Assembly (NCBI GenBank): GCA_949840885.1
Contig: CATKYJ010000029.1
Span: 1-57,981 of the forward strand
Direction of reading: 5' to 3'
Origin: an uncultured Acetatifactor sp.
Lineage (GTDB): Bacteria; Bacillota; Clostridia; Lachnospirales; Lachnospiraceae
Length of the DNA stretch: 57,981 nt
Positions 16,402 to 25,267 of this stretch are shown one piece after another. The number at the start of each line of letters is the position of its first letter. Within the stretch, counting starts at the first letter, position 1. The notes below the pieces were generated by a model. It was not told the origin of the DNA, did not search any database, and worked only from the letters and a program-made list of their open reading frames with translations. The position numbers and the translations under genes are program-made.

Positions 16402-17511
16402 CTATATCTTGCCTTGCAGCTGGTAGACAAAGGCCAGCACCTCCGCCACCGCCTGATACAACTCCGGCGGCACTGCCTGCCCTATGTCCACATTGGCGTA
16501 CAGCATCCTTGCCAGAGGCTTGTTCTCAACAATCTCTATATGGTTCTCCTTGGCCACTTCCTTGATGCGGGCCGCCAGATAATCCTCGCCTTTCGCGATC
16601 ACAAGGGGCGCATCCGCCACTTTGGGGTCGTACTTGATGGCCACTGCATAGTGGGTGGGGTTCGTGATGACCACATCCGCCTGGGGCAGGGACTGCATCA
16701 TTCGCTTCATGGAGGTCTCCCTCATCTTCTGTCTGATCTTTCCCTTGACCTGAGGATCTCCCTCCTGCTGCTTAAACTCTTCCTTGACTTCCTGTTTGGT
16801 CATCTTCATGTCATTGGAGAACTTGAACTTCTGGTAGGCAAAATCCGCAAATGCCAATATCATGTAAAACATGGCCACTCGTATCCCCAGATCCGTCACC
16901 GTCTCCGCTACCAGCTGCAGCGCCTGCATCAGAGTCACATCATAGAGATTGAACAATATGGGCCATTTGTCTTTCAGATAGCTGTAACAGACATATCCGA
17001 TCAACAGGATCTTTGCAATAGATTTGACCAATTCCACCAGGGCATTGGCGGAAAAAATCTTTTTGAATCCGCTGATGGGATTCAGCTTGTTGAACTTCGG
17101 CTTCAGCGGATCCAGAGTGGGTTTCCATTTCACCTGGGCCACATCCGTGACAAAAGCGATCAGATACCCTATAAGCAATATGGGGGCTATGATCAGAAGC
17201 ACCCCCAGCAGAAGCTGCCCAAACACTACGCTGGCCTCCCGCTCAGGCATGGTGTCCTGCCAGTACACGGTAACTTCCGGAATCTTGCTGTATATATTGT
17301 TGAAGACCTCCAGAAACTGTATCCCCATGTTTCCCACCCAGAACTTCAAGATCAGAAACAGTGCCAGAAGCTCCAGGCCATTGGTCAGTTCCCTGCTCTT
17401 GGCCACCTGCCCTTTCTTGCGTGCATCACTTAACTTCTTCTGGGTGGCGGGCTCTGTCTTCTCCCCGCCCATGCCTTCCTTTGCAAAGAACTGCAGATTA
17501 TACCGGATCAT
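16402..17511 (-). CDS. flhB: Flagellar export switch protein FlhB
   Basis: The 369-residue FlhB has four membrane helices and a cytosolic domain containing the self-cleavage site NPTH at residues 284-287, which switches secretion from hook to filament substrates. The start overlaps the fliR stop by four bases (ATGA), so the two are translationally coupled. Fused FliR-FlhB proteins exist in some Clostridia; here they are separate. Confidence 0.96.
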   Translation of the reverse strand: MIRYNLQFFAKEGMGGEKTEPATQKKLSDARKKGQVAKSRELTNGLELLALFLILKFWVGNMGIQFLEVFNNIYSKIPEVTVYWQDTMPEREASVVFGQLLLGVLLIIAPILLIGYLIAFVTDVAQVKWKPTLDPLKPKFNKLNPISGFKKIFSANALVELVKSIAKILLIGYVCYSYLKDKWPILFNLYDVTLMQALQLVAETVTDLGIRVAMFYMILAFADFAYQKFKFSNDMKMTKQEVKEEFKQQEGDPQVKGKIRQKMRETSMKRMMQSLPQADVVITNPTHYAVAIKYDPKVADAPLVIAKGEDYLAARIKEVAKENHIEIVENKPLARMLYANVDIGQAVPPELYQAVAEVLAFVYQLQGKI

Positions 17512-18290
17512 AACATGCCCCCCACAAAGGACTCAATCATCTTCTTCATCTCTCCAAACACAAAATCAGCTATCCCCGGCAGCATGCCCGCCGTGAGAAA
17601 GAGCACGGAAAGTCCCACCAAAACTTTTAGCTGGATGCCCACCGCAAACATGTTCATCTGTGGCGCCACCTTGGCCAACACGCCTAAAACCGCATTCAGC
17701 AGCAAAATAGAACAGAATATCGGCAGTACAATGCGGAAGCCTATAATGATGTAATCCGTAAGGAACTCCAACATGGAGTTCAACAGGGAATCCGCCCGCA
17801 GCACTGCCCCATTCACGGGGATCAGTACAAAAGTATCCGCCAATGCGCCAAAGAGATACCGGTACATCCCTGTGGCAATCATCATGAACATCAAAATATA
17901 CTGGTAGAGAACGCCAGTAATGCTGGTACTCTCCCTGGAAGTAGGATCCATCAGCGTCACCATGGAAAGGCCTGTCTCCATATCCGCGATAGAACCCGCA
18001 AAATTCACGATAGAGGTACAAATGTTGGCTGCAAACCCGATCAGCAGCCCCACCACAGCCTCTTTCAGCACAATGACCGTATATCCCGTCAATGTGGAAT
18101 AAGTCACCGCCTCAGCCGGCGTCAGCGCCTGATACAAAAGCACCGACGTGAAAAAGCTCATGGCAATTCGCACATTGGAGGGCGTATTGCGCATGCTGAA
18201 AAAGGGGGCCACATAGACAAAGCATGTCACCCTGACCAGAATCAGGAGGAAAAATTCCAAATCATATATGGAAAAGGAATAATTGATCAT
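17508..18290 (-). CDS. fliR: Flagellar export channel protein FliR
   Basis: The 260-residue, strongly hydrophobic FliR is a component of the FliPQR export channel. Conserved segments include RVTCFVYVAPFFSMRNTPSN near the N-terminus, KEAVVGLLIGFAANI and FRIVLPIFCSILLLNAVLG. It follows fliQ by 11 bases and overlaps flhB by 4. Confidence 0.95.
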   Translation of the reverse strand: MINYSFSIYDLEFFLLILVRVTCFVYVAPFFSMRNTPSNVRIAMSFFTSVLLYQALTPAEAVTYSTLTGYTVIVLKEAVVGLLIGFAANICTSIVNFAGSIADMETGLSMVTLMDPTSRESTSITGVLYQYILMFMMIATGMYRYLFGALADTFVLIPVNGAVLRADSLLNSMLEFLTDYIIIGFRIVLPIFCSILLLNAVLGVLAKVAPQMNMFAVGIQLKVLVGLSVLFLTAGMLPGIADFVFGEMKKMIESFVGGML

Positions 18291-18301
18291 CCATCATGCC
18301 C

Positions 18302-18574
18302 CTAACTGCCTGCATACATGCCAAAATTCGTCCACAAAGTCATCATAAACTCCACCAGGGAAGTCATCATCCAGTTTCCAAAAAGGATCAGCGAAAGGAA
18401 GACGCAGATAATCTTCGGTACAAAGGTAAGTGTCTGCTCTTGAATCGAGGTCACAGTCTGGAAAATACTGACCGCCAGCCCTACGCAGAGCGAAACCAGC
18501 AAAACCGGCAGCGAAACCTTAATAATAAGGTACAAAGCCTGCCTGGCAATATCCATAACAGCATCAACCGTCAT
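18302..18574 (-). CDS. fliQ: Flagellar export channel protein FliQ
   Basis: The 90-residue FliQ has two membrane helices (VSLPVLLVSLCVGLAVSIF and FVPKIICVFLSLILFGNWM) and the conserved QTVTSIQEQTL between them. The frame opens at a TTG at 18595, but the ATG at 18574 (MTVDAVMDIARQAL) is preceded at 9 bases by AGGAGGGG and gives the standard length. Confidence 0.95.
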   Translation of the reverse strand: MTVDAVMDIARQALYLIIKVSLPVLLVSLCVGLAVSIFQTVTSIQEQTLTFVPKIICVFLSLILFGNWMMTSLVEFMMTLWTNFGMYAGS

Positions 18575-18695
18575 CCAAAATCCCCTCCTTTCCAATCCTC
18601 TCCATTAATCTAACCCCGCCCCAAAAAGACCTGCCCTATAGCCCCATCGCGGAAACCTGGAAGAATGCTCTCCCCTCGGACATTTTTCCGCTCTC

Positions 18696-19505
18696 TCACT
18701 GATACCAGTAGAAAGATTCCACTAAATTCTTGATGACAAGGTTCCATCCGTCCGCCAGAACGAAGAGCAGAATCTTAAAGGGCATGGAAATCGTAGTCGG
18801 CGGTAGCATCATCATACCCATGCTCATCAGCGTGGACGCCACCACCATGTCAATGACAATAAAGGGCACATAGATAATAAAGCCTATCCAGAACGCCATC
18901 CGCAGTTCCCCCAGCATAAAGCTGGGCAGCAGCACGGACAAGGGGATGCTCTCAAGGTTTGTGCCGTCCCAATCCTGCCCGGAGATATTCATGAACAACT
19001 CCACGTCCTTTACCTGTGTCTTAGGGTACATAAACTCCCGCAGGGGCCGGACGCCCCGCTCCAACGCCTCATCGAAGTCGATCTCCCCGGCCTCATAAGG
19101 CTGGTAAGCCTGCTCGTTAATCTGCTGCACCGTGGGCTCCATGATAAAAAAGGTAAGGATCAGCGCCAGGCCCACCAGAACCTGGTTGGGCGGAGCCGTC
19201 TGCGTATTCAGCGCGGCTCTTGTAAAATGCAGCACAATGATGATCCTGGTAAAGGATGTCATCATGATAAGGAGAATGGGCGCAATGGATATCAGCGTCA
19301 GGGTCAGCAGGATTCGCAGCGACCCGTTGATCTCCCCGTTTCCGCCATCGCTCATGGTGATGGAAAGGACATTGGAGGGATCGGTCTGCTCGTTGCCGGC
19401 ACTGGCAAATACTGTCATTGAGCTTACAATACACAATATGCCCACCGTGACCAGTAGGCATATTGCGGTTACTATTCGCTTGGTTCTAAGCTTATTTTTC
19501 ATCAT
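18696..19505 (-). CDS. fliP: Flagellar export channel protein FliP
   Basis: The 269-residue FliP begins with a signal-like hydrophobic segment (IVTAICLLVTVGILCIVSS...FASA). It carries the family signatures MMTSFTRIIIVLHFTRAAL, PPNQVLVGLALILTFFIM and PFKILLFVLADGWNL. It is the core of the FliPQR helical channel. The start overlaps the end of fliO (stop 19492-19494); either of two consecutive ATGs (19505 or 19502) is possible, with AAAGGAT upstream. An unremarkable 100-base gap, larger than usual for this operon, separates it from fliQ. Confidence 0.95.
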   Translation of the reverse strand: MMKNKLRTKRIVTAICLLVTVGILCIVSSMTVFASAGNEQTDPSNVLSITMSDGGNGEINGSLRILLTLTLISIAPILLIMMTSFTRIIIVLHFTRAALNTQTAPPNQVLVGLALILTFFIMEPTVQQINEQAYQPYEAGEIDFDEALERGVRPLREFMYPKTQVKDVELFMNISGQDWDGTNLESIPLSVLLPSFMLGELRMAFWIGFIIYVPFIVIDMVVASTLMSMGMMMLPPTTISMPFKILLFVLADGWNLVIKNLVESFYWYQ

Positions 19506-19884
19506 GCAACTGATTATCCTTTGGCTCTTCCCGGGCGGCATCCTTTTTATTCATGGCCTTATCGAGAAGCTCTTTGAAATTGAAACCCTGCATGGGCTTC
19601 GTCTCTTTCAGCGTATCCTCCGGAATCTCGCCCAACATGGTAACCGTATCCTTACAGACAGCAATGGCCATATATTTTTCGCCTGCCCGTATAATTTGGA
19701 TATACTTATTATTTGCGATCCGAGTGGTCTCTATTACCTCTATGTTCTCATTTGTGCTCTGCTGCTTCTGGTAATTCGCCATCCATTTCGTGACAACAGC
19801 CGTGATTCCCAGCACCGCCACGAACAAAAGGAGCACCGTGATGAACTGGGCATAGGCACCTACGCCCTGGGTCAACAGCACCAT
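19492..19884 (-). CDS. fliO: Flagellar export assembly protein FliO
   Basis: A 130-residue protein with one membrane helix (about 12-31, FITVLLLFVAVLGITAVVT) and a cytosolic beta domain (IEVIETTRIANNKYIQIIRAGEKY), the pattern of FliO/FliZ, which stabilises FliP during gate assembly. Its ATG overlaps the cheY stop codon (TGATG), and its end overlaps the fliP start. The frame extends upstream to 20007 but only through cheY sequence. Confidence 0.9.
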   Translation of the reverse strand: MVLLTQGVGAYAQFITVLLLFVAVLGITAVVTKWMANYQKQQSTNENIEVIETTRIANNKYIQIIRAGEKYMAIAVCKDTVTMLGEIPEDTLKETKPMQGFNFKELLDKAMNKKDAAREEPKDNQLHDEK

Positions 19885-20246
19885 CAGCCGATGACCTTCT
19901 TTACCGCCTCTAAAACGCGATCCGCTTGGAAAGGCTTCACGATAAAGTCTTTTGCGCCGGCCTGGATGGACTCTATAACCATAGCCTGCTGTCCCATGGC
20001 AGAACACATGACAACCTTGGCGCCGCCATCAATCTTCTTGATTTCTTTCAGGGCCTGGATTCCGTCCATCTCAGGCATGGTGATGTCCATCAGCACCAGA
20101 TCCGGAGAAAGCTCCTTGTACTTCTCCACTGCCCTGGCACCATTCTCAGCCTCACCTGCAACGTTGTATCCTCCCTTGGTCAGGATATCCTTGATCATCA
20201 TCCTCATGAACGCCGCGTCATCACAAACTAAAATATTCTGTGCCAT
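19884..20246 (-). CDS. cheY: Chemotaxis response regulator CheY
   Basis: The 120-residue single-domain receiver has acidic pocket Asp9/Asp10 (VCDDAAF), phosphorylation site Asp54 (LVLMDITMP), Ser82 in the switch-Thr position and Lys104 (IVKPF). Phosphorylated CheY binds FliM/FliY to change rotation. It lies between fliY and fliO, the Bacillus arrangement, so motor switch and its regulator are co-expressed. No CheA kinase is encoded in the window. AGGGAGG precedes the ATG. Confidence 0.96.
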   Translation of the reverse strand: MAQNILVCDDAAFMRMMIKDILTKGGYNVAGEAENGARAVEKYKELSPDLVLMDITMPEMDGIQALKEIKKIDGGAKVVMCSAMGQQAMVIESIQAGAKDFIVKPFQADRVLEAVKKVIG

Positions 20247-20258
20247 TAAACTTCCCTC

Positions 20259-21674
20259 CTACTTGATAATCTCTGTTATTCTTACGCTGAAGCACTCTTC
20301 AATTACAACCACTTCTCCCTTTGCAACAAGCTTCCCATTCACCAACACATCTATAGGTTCACCGGCAATACGGTCAAGCTCGATAATGGAACCAGGCGCA
20401 AAGTCAAGAATCTCGGAAATCGACTTGTTCGTGCGGCCAAGCTCTACAGTGACATTCAGAGGAACATCCATAATGAGTCCGATGTTCTCCTGTCCTGCTA
20501 TGGTGCCTCCAGCGCCTGAAAAACTCTGGAACTGCGCAGGCTGGACATTGATGTTTTGCGTGGGCATTGCCCCGCCCATGTTCATCATCTGGGGTGGCAT
20601 CCCCATGGCTCCCATCTGCATCCCATTCATGTTCATCATCTGGGGATTCATCCCGGCTCCCATCTGCATCCCGCCCATATTCATCATCTGGGGGGGCATC
20701 CCGGCTCCCATCTGCATCCCATTCATGTTCATCATCTGGGGATTCATCCCGGCTCCCATCTGCATCCCGCCCATATTCATCATGTTGGGGTCCGTCTGAG
20801 GAGGCATTCCCATATTCATGTTCGCCCCGCCGTTCATGTCCGTCTGCCCTGCCATCCCCATCTGGCTCATGTCAGGCTGGGGACTTGCCGCTGTCTGGCC
20901 AGGCATGCCGGCGGCTGCTTCCTGTGGCTTCTCCTGCGGAGCCTCGCCTAGCTGGGAATTCATAAAGGTATCCACCACGTTGCGGGCAAAATCTATGGGA
21001 TACAATTGCATGATGGAACTGTCCACCAGATCATCGATCTGCATCCTGAACGATATCTTGACAAAGATGCCTCCCAAAAAAGGGGAAACGTCCTGACCGT
21101 TCTTCACCAGCGCCAAATCCAGCAGTTCGGCCTCCGGCGGGCTGATATCGATTTTCTTCTGCATCATAGTCGAAAGAGAAGTCGCGGATGCACCCATCAT
21201 CTGATTCATGGCCTCGGAAATAGCGCTCAGGTGGAGCTCACCCAACTCTCCATCCGTATTCGTGCCATCGCCGCCCATCATCAAATCCGTGATGACTTTC
21301 ACGTCATGCTCTTTTAAGATCAGAATGTTCGTGCCTTCCAGACCTACCGTATATTTAATCTGAATAAAGACACAGGGCCGTTCATACTCATCCAACAGAC
21401 TATCCCATGTGGCAAACCCCACCTGCGGGGTCGTAATGTTGACTTTCCTGTTCACAAGGGAATACAGGGTGGTAGCCGAAGATCCCATACTGATATTGGC
21501 AACCTCACCGACAGCATCTTTTTCGACTTCCGAAAGCAATTCCTGGGCTTCCTCCAGAGTCAGGACTGTACTCGCCGAACTTTCGCTGCTTACAGCAGCT
21601 TCCGGTTCGTCATCGGACAAGTCCATGCCGGAAAGTAATGCGTTTATCTCATCTTGAGACAATCCACCATCCAT
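20259..21674 (-). CDS. fliY: Motor switch phosphatase FliY (CheC-like domain plus FliN/SpoA domain)
   Basis: A 471-residue rotor protein. Residues 5-16 (LSQDEINALLSG) form the CheY-P docking peptide. Residues 40-240 are a CheC-like phosphatase with both centres intact (Asp53-Glu57-Asn60-Pro83 and Ser150-Glu154-Asn157-Pro180). Residues 399-471 are the SpoA/FliN C-ring domain. The linker (about 245-385) is rich in Met, Asn, Gly and Gln and contains four 16-17-residue repeats (303-367). It therefore couples CheY-P removal to the switch. It is downstream of fliM by 3 bases. AGGAGG precedes the ATG. Confidence 0.95.
   Translation of the reverse strand: MDGGLSQDEINALLSGMDLSDDEPEAAVSSESSASTVLTLEEAQELLSEVEKDAVGEVANISMGSSATTLYSLVNRKVNITTPQVGFATWDSLLDEYERPCVFIQIKYTVGLEGTNILILKEHDVKVITDLMMGGDGTNTDGELGELHLSAISEAMNQMMGASATSLSTMMQKKIDISPPEAELLDLALVKNGQDVSPFLGGIFVKISFRMQIDDLVDSSIMQLYPIDFARNVVDTFMNSQLGEAPQEKPQEAAAGMPGQTAASPQPDMSQMGMAGQTDMNGGANMNMGMPPQTDPNMMNMGGMQMGAGMNPQMMNMNGMQMGAGMPPQMMNMGGMQMGAGMNPQMMNMNGMQMGAMGMPPQMMNMGGAMPTQNINVQPAQFQSFSGAGGTIAGQENIGLIMDVPLNVTVELGRTNKSISEILDFAPGSIIELDRIAGEPIDVLVNGKLVAKGEVVVIEECFSVRITEIIK
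20574..20783. repeat. Tandem repeats inside fliY, including a perfect 81-bp direct repeat
   Basis: The coding DNA for the FliY linker contains four 48-51-bp units encoding GMQMGAG(M)xPQMMNMx. Positions 20607-20687 and 20703-20783 are identical over all 81 bases, offset by 96 bp (two units). All units keep the reading frame. Confidence 0.9.
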
Positions 21675-21677
21675 TGC

Positions 21678-22658
21678 TTATTCCTCCTCTCTAATAACCG
21701 ATGTAATTCTGACAGCATAAGAGTCCCTCTCTGTGCCAGGCAGTGCAGTAAATTTCCGGATATTGCCTACATAAATATCCATATCCTGATCTGTCAGGGA
21801 ATTCAGCCTGATACAATCTCCTACCTGCAGATTCATAAAATCACTTACAGATATGGTGCTGGTACCCAGTACCGCTTTCACCGGCACCTCCACTTTCCGA
21901 AGCATGGACTCGATATACATCTCATAATTCTCATCATGCTTCTCCTGCATGGTGGAATACCAATACTTCGTATTCAGCTTATCCATGACATCCTCAAGGG
22001 TGAGGAAAGGAAGACAAATCGTCATCATTCCCTCCACATCCCCGATCTTGATGCTAAGTGTCACGATTGCCACCATCTCACTGGGAGCGATTACCTGGGC
22101 AAACTGCGGATTGGTCTCAAGCCTGCTAAGCACGGGTGAGATATCAATCACGTTCTTCCAGGGCTCTCTTAGGAGCTGAACGAACATCACCAGTATCTTT
22201 TCAATGATGATCTGTTCTATCTCGGAAAAATCTCTGCTCTTCTCCAGAGGCTGTCCGTTTCCTCCCAGCATGCGGTCCAGCATGGCATAGCCGAGATTCG
22301 TTCCCAGTTCCATGATGATGGTTCCGCTTAAAGGGGCGAAATTCACCACGCCCATGATAATGGGACTGGACAGGGAATTGGTAAACTCATTGAACTTGAT
22401 TGCCTCGGAACCCATCACCGTTACCTGCACATTCTTGCGCAGGTACACCGGAAGGTTCGTGGAAAGCAGCCTTGCGTAATGCTCATATATAATTTCCAGT
22501 GTCCTCAAATGTTCCTTGGAAAACTTTGTCGGACTGCTGAAGTCATAATTCTTAACCTTTTTCTCGTCCTTCTGCTGCATCTGCTCCGTGTCAAGCTCAC
22601 CGGAAGACATTGCCGAAAGCAGGGCGTCTATCTCCGCTTGGGAAAGAATGTCGGCCAC
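21678..22658 (-). CDS. fliM: Flagellar motor switch protein FliM
   Basis: The 326-residue FliM has an N-terminal CheY-P binding segment ILSQAEIDALLSAMS (residues 4-18). A middle CheC-like domain without phosphatase motifs follows (MGVVNFAPLSGTIIMELG, DRMLGGNG). The C-terminal SpoA domain is VPVKAVLGTSTISVSDFMNL. It joins FliG to FliY in the C-ring. The start is GTG at 22658, with AGGAGG upstream at 9 bases. Confidence 0.96.
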   Translation of the reverse strand: MADILSQAEIDALLSAMSSGELDTEQMQQKDEKKVKNYDFSSPTKFSKEHLRTLEIIYEHYARLLSTNLPVYLRKNVQVTVMGSEAIKFNEFTNSLSSPIIMGVVNFAPLSGTIIMELGTNLGYAMLDRMLGGNGQPLEKSRDFSEIEQIIIEKILVMFVQLLREPWKNVIDISPVLSRLETNPQFAQVIAPSEMVAIVTLSIKIGDVEGMMTICLPFLTLEDVMDKLNTKYWYSTMQEKHDENYEMYIESMLRKVEVPVKAVLGTSTISVSDFMNLQVGDCIRLNSLTDQDMDIYVGNIRKFTALPGTERDSYAVRITSVIREEE

Positions 22659-22701
22659 ACAGGTCCACCTCCTGTCATATTATCGTAAGCCCACCTGTCC
22701 G

Positions 22702-23247
22702 TCAGCTACCGCCGTATTTCACATTGTTCAGCGTAATACCGTACACGATCTTTGAATTGAGGCGCTTTTGGACAGCGGCAAGGATCTCATCCCTGATGAC
22801 GCCGCTGAAATCCGCCCGGCACTGTTCCTCTGTGTACTGATCGACAACACTCTCCACTGTATCCTTGATGATGCTGTCATACTGGCTCATACTATCCCCG
22901 CCGTAGGCTTCATAATCCTCATGGGTCTTGTTCAGCAAAAGGGCAATGTCGAACACAATGTACATCTGTTTGTTGCTGGTGCTGACTGTACCGTCCTCTC
23001 CCACCACCTGGGAGGGAGCCAGATGAATTGTCATGGTCCCTATGTTGTAAGTCTCGGAATCCGACAAAGGCACATCTGTCATGCTGCCCGGACTGTTCCA
23101 CTCCAGATTCATGGCCGTGGCAATGCTGTCCATGAGCGCAGCCGTCTTTTTGTTCGTACTGGTGACGCTTATCATCATCACCGCCGACATGGCAATGTTC
23201 ACGATCATCAGTACCAGTATCAGCACACTTAGCAAATTCTTCTTCAT
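22702..23247 (-). CDS. fliL: Flagellar basal-body-associated protein FliL
   Basis: A 181-residue single-pass membrane protein: N-terminal helix (LLSVLILVLMIVNIAMSAVMM) and an extracellular stomatin-like domain ending YGITLNNVKYGG, typical of FliL. It surrounds stator units and supports torque. It sits between motB and fliM. Confidence 0.88.
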   Translation of the reverse strand: MKKNLLSVLILVLMIVNIAMSAVMMISVTSTNKKTAALMDSIATAMNLEWNSPGSMTDVPLSDSETYNIGTMTIHLAPSQVVGEDGTVSTSNKQMYIVFDIALLLNKTHEDYEAYGGDSMSQYDSIIKDTVESVVDQYTEEQCRADFSGVIRDEILAAVQKRLNSKIVYGITLNNVKYGGS

Positions 23248-23313
23248 AGCGCGGAAACCCTTCCTTTTATCATTGATTCTGTCATTGATTTTCCTGTTAA
23301 TATTATTTATCCC

Positions 23314-24141
23314 TTAGTGCTGGGACGGATTATAGATCAAGATCTCGACTCTCCTGTTCCTGCTCCTGCCCTCCGGCGTGGAGTTGTCAGCAATGGGCAC
23401 TCTCTCGCCCATTCCTGCATGCTTCAGGTTCAGAGGATTCAAGGTTGTGGTCTCAGTCAGATAATAAAACACTGACAAAGCTCTTGCGCTGCTAAGTTCC
23501 TCATTGCTGGGGTACTGGGCGCTGTGCATAGGCACATTGTCGGTATGTCCCTCAACTTCAATGATGCCGCCGTTTCCATAGCGTTCCAGTATCACGCCCA
23601 CTTTATCTATGATCAGCTTTGCATCCTCCTTAAGCTGAGCGCTTCCCGAGTCGAACAGCAGGCCTCCATTCATGGTCAGCTTCACATACTGAGCCGTAAA
23701 GCTTGCCTCCACTTCATCTCCAATATCGCTCTCGGCCAGAGCTTCCTCGATCTCCTCCACCCGCTCCTCGTTCTCCGCCAGCATCTTGTCTGCAAGAATC
23801 TGCTCCATAGCCTCCGGCGACATCTCGAATTCATTGAAATCATCGCCGTCTGTCTCGCTGTCGGCAATCTTGCCGGTGCTGTTGATATACTGGTCAAGCT
23901 CGTTGAGCTGGCTGACCCCATTACTGATCAGGAAGCCGTCTCCGATGGCACTGGCGCCGCCATCGAACACACTGAACGTATTGTTCATGGCAGCCACGAA
24001 CTCCTGGAGCTTGGACTCTTCGATACTGGACATGGCGAAAAGCATGACAAAAAAGCAGAGAAGGAGGTTCATCAAGTCACTGAAAGTCGCCATCCACGCC
24101 GGTGAACCAGGGGGAGGCGTATCCTCTTTGCGCTTTGCCAT
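23314..24141 (-). CDS. motB: Stator protein MotB
   Basis: The 275-residue MotB has the plug/TM segment WMATFSDLMNLLLCFFVMLF with the ion-binding Asp22. The C-terminal OmpA-like peptidoglycan-binding domain carries VEGHTDNVPMHSAQYPSNEELSSARA and GMGERVPIADNSTPEGRSRNRRVEI. It anchors MotA to the cell wall and conducts the driving ion; the sequence alone does not let me tell protons from sodium. The ATG overlaps the motA stop (TAATG). Confidence 0.96.
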   Translation of the reverse strand: MAKRKEDTPPPGSPAWMATFSDLMNLLLCFFVMLFAMSSIEESKLQEFVAAMNNTFSVFDGGASAIGDGFLISNGVSQLNELDQYINSTGKIADSETDGDDFNEFEMSPEAMEQILADKMLAENEERVEEIEEALAESDIGDEVEASFTAQYVKLTMNGGLLFDSGSAQLKEDAKLIIDKVGVILERYGNGGIIEVEGHTDNVPMHSAQYPSNEELSSARALSVFYYLTETTTLNPLNLKHAGMGERVPIADNSTPEGRSRNRRVEILIYNPSQH

Positions 24142-24947
24142 TACTCCTCACCTCCTGCATCCGAACCTGCAGCGGCCTCTCTCTCCTGAGGAGACAGGAA
24201 CGATTTCAGCTTCTCTTCAATAACTCTGGGGTTCTCGCCGGCCTGGATGGACAGCAGCCCCTCAATCATAACCTCTTTCAACATCATCTCTGCGGCATTG
24301 TCAGCCTTCAACTTATTGGATACCGGGGTACAGATGGCATTGGACAGCACCGAGCCGTAAAACGTTGTAATCAACGCCACTGCCATAGCAGGACCCAGCG
24401 TTGCCACGTTATCCATGTGATACAGCATATCTACCAGACCGATCAATGTACCGATCATACCCCAGGCAGGACCCATAGCACCCAACGTATCCCAGAAACC
24501 GATGCAGGACTTGTGCCTGCCCTCTATGCTCACCAGCTCCGTCTCCATGATAGCGCGCACCAGTTCCGGATCCGTGCCGTCCACCATCAAAAGGATACCT
24601 TTTTTCAAAAAAGCGTCATCCATATCCGCCGCGGCTTCCTCCAGGGACAGGAGCCCTTCCTTACGCGCCACATTGGACAAGTCGATGATTTTGCGGATCA
24701 TCTCTGTAGTATTGATGGCCGGAGCCTTGAAAATCAGCGCGAAGCTCTTCAGGCCGCTTATGTAATCCGACAAACTGTGCGATGTCAGCGTTGCGGCAAA
24801 GGCGCCGCCGAAAGTAATAATGGCCGACGGGAAGTTCCAATACTCTTTTACCAGATTATTGATGCCGGCCTGGTCTATGATACCATACAGCATCATCCCT
24901 ATACACAAAACAAGACCAAGTAAAGATGCAATATCCACGAGACTCAC
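24141..24947 (-). CDS. motA: Stator protein MotA
   Basis: The 268-residue MotA has four membrane helices, the large cytosolic loop with charged residues that contact FliG (SNVARKEGLLSLEE), and the pore-lining GPAWGMIGTLIGLV and TFYGSVLSNA. The annotated start is GTG at 24947 with a weak site. The in-frame GTG at 24938, preceded by TTAGGTGAG, is an alternative that shortens the protein by three residues. Confidence 0.95.
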   Translation of the reverse strand: MSLVDIASLLGLVLCIGMMLYGIIDQAGINNLVKEYWNFPSAIITFGGAFAATLTSHSLSDYISGLKSFALIFKAPAINTTEMIRKIIDLSNVARKEGLLSLEEAAADMDDAFLKKGILLMVDGTDPELVRAIMETELVSIEGRHKSCIGFWDTLGAMGPAWGMIGTLIGLVDMLYHMDNVATLGPAMAVALITTFYGSVLSNAICTPVSNKLKADNAAEMMLKEVMIEGLLSIQAGENPRVIEEKLKSFLSPQEREAAAGSDAGGEE

Positions 24948-24985
24948 CTAACTCTTTTGCTTTTTATTGGAATGCCTTTCTTCCA

Positions 24986-25171
24986 TTATTCCGCAAAAAT
25001 ACCCTTTCTATATAATATTACAAGATTTTTGATCTCTTGTCTACTTTCTTTTACAATTATTTTTTTCCCGGTGGTCAAAGTGATCACTGTGTCGGGGGTT
25101 TCCTCCACCACCTCGAACAGATGCGGGTTCAGGAGAATCTTTACCCCGTTGAGTTTTGTCACTTCTATCAT
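24986..25171 (-). CDS. flbD: FlbD/SwrD family flagellar protein
   Basis: A 61-residue protein, MIEVTKLNGVKILLNPHLFEVVEETPDTVITLTTGKKIIVKES, the typical small FlbD/SwrD fold found between flgE and motA. In Bacillus SwrD is needed for full stator power. AAAGAGG precedes the ATG. Confidence 0.92.
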   Translation of the reverse strand: MIEVTKLNGVKILLNPHLFEVVEETPDTVITLTTGKKIIVKESRQEIKNLVILYRKGIFAE

Positions 25172-25203
25172 TACCAGCGCCTCTTTCCCATCTCTTACAA
25201 GAA

Positions 25204-25232
25204 TAGAGGGGGCATTCGTTTCAGCCCCCCTA
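25204..25232 (-). terminator. Hairpin between flgE and flbD (possible attenuator)
   Basis: Minus strand: TAG-GGGGGC, a 10-base loop, GCCCCC-TCTA, followed by TTCTTGT rather than a clean U-tract. It lies 35 bases after the flgE stop and may be a partial terminator or an mRNA processing hairpin. Confidence 0.45.
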
Positions 25233-25240
25233 TTATATCA
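25232..25240 (-). promoter_or_regulatory. Candidate extended -10 promoter upstream of flbD-motAB
   Basis: Minus strand TGATATAAT (TATAAT at 25232-25237) is a perfect extended -10. The -35 position 17 bp upstream (TCGCAT) is poor. It could add stator transcription independent of the main promoter. Confidence 0.4.
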
Positions 25241-25267
25241 TAGCCTAAGCCAAAATGCGAGAACAAA

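Noticed and set aside
20574..20783. CRISPR-like regularly spaced repeats
   Set aside because: Units are contiguous, in frame within fliY and without unique spacers; no cas genes are nearby.
19132..20799. Plus-strand open frame of about 555 codons
   Set aside because: Antisense to fliP, fliO, cheY and the fliY repeats; the repetitive Ile/Pro/Phe stretch is only the reverse of the Met/Gly-rich FliY linker.
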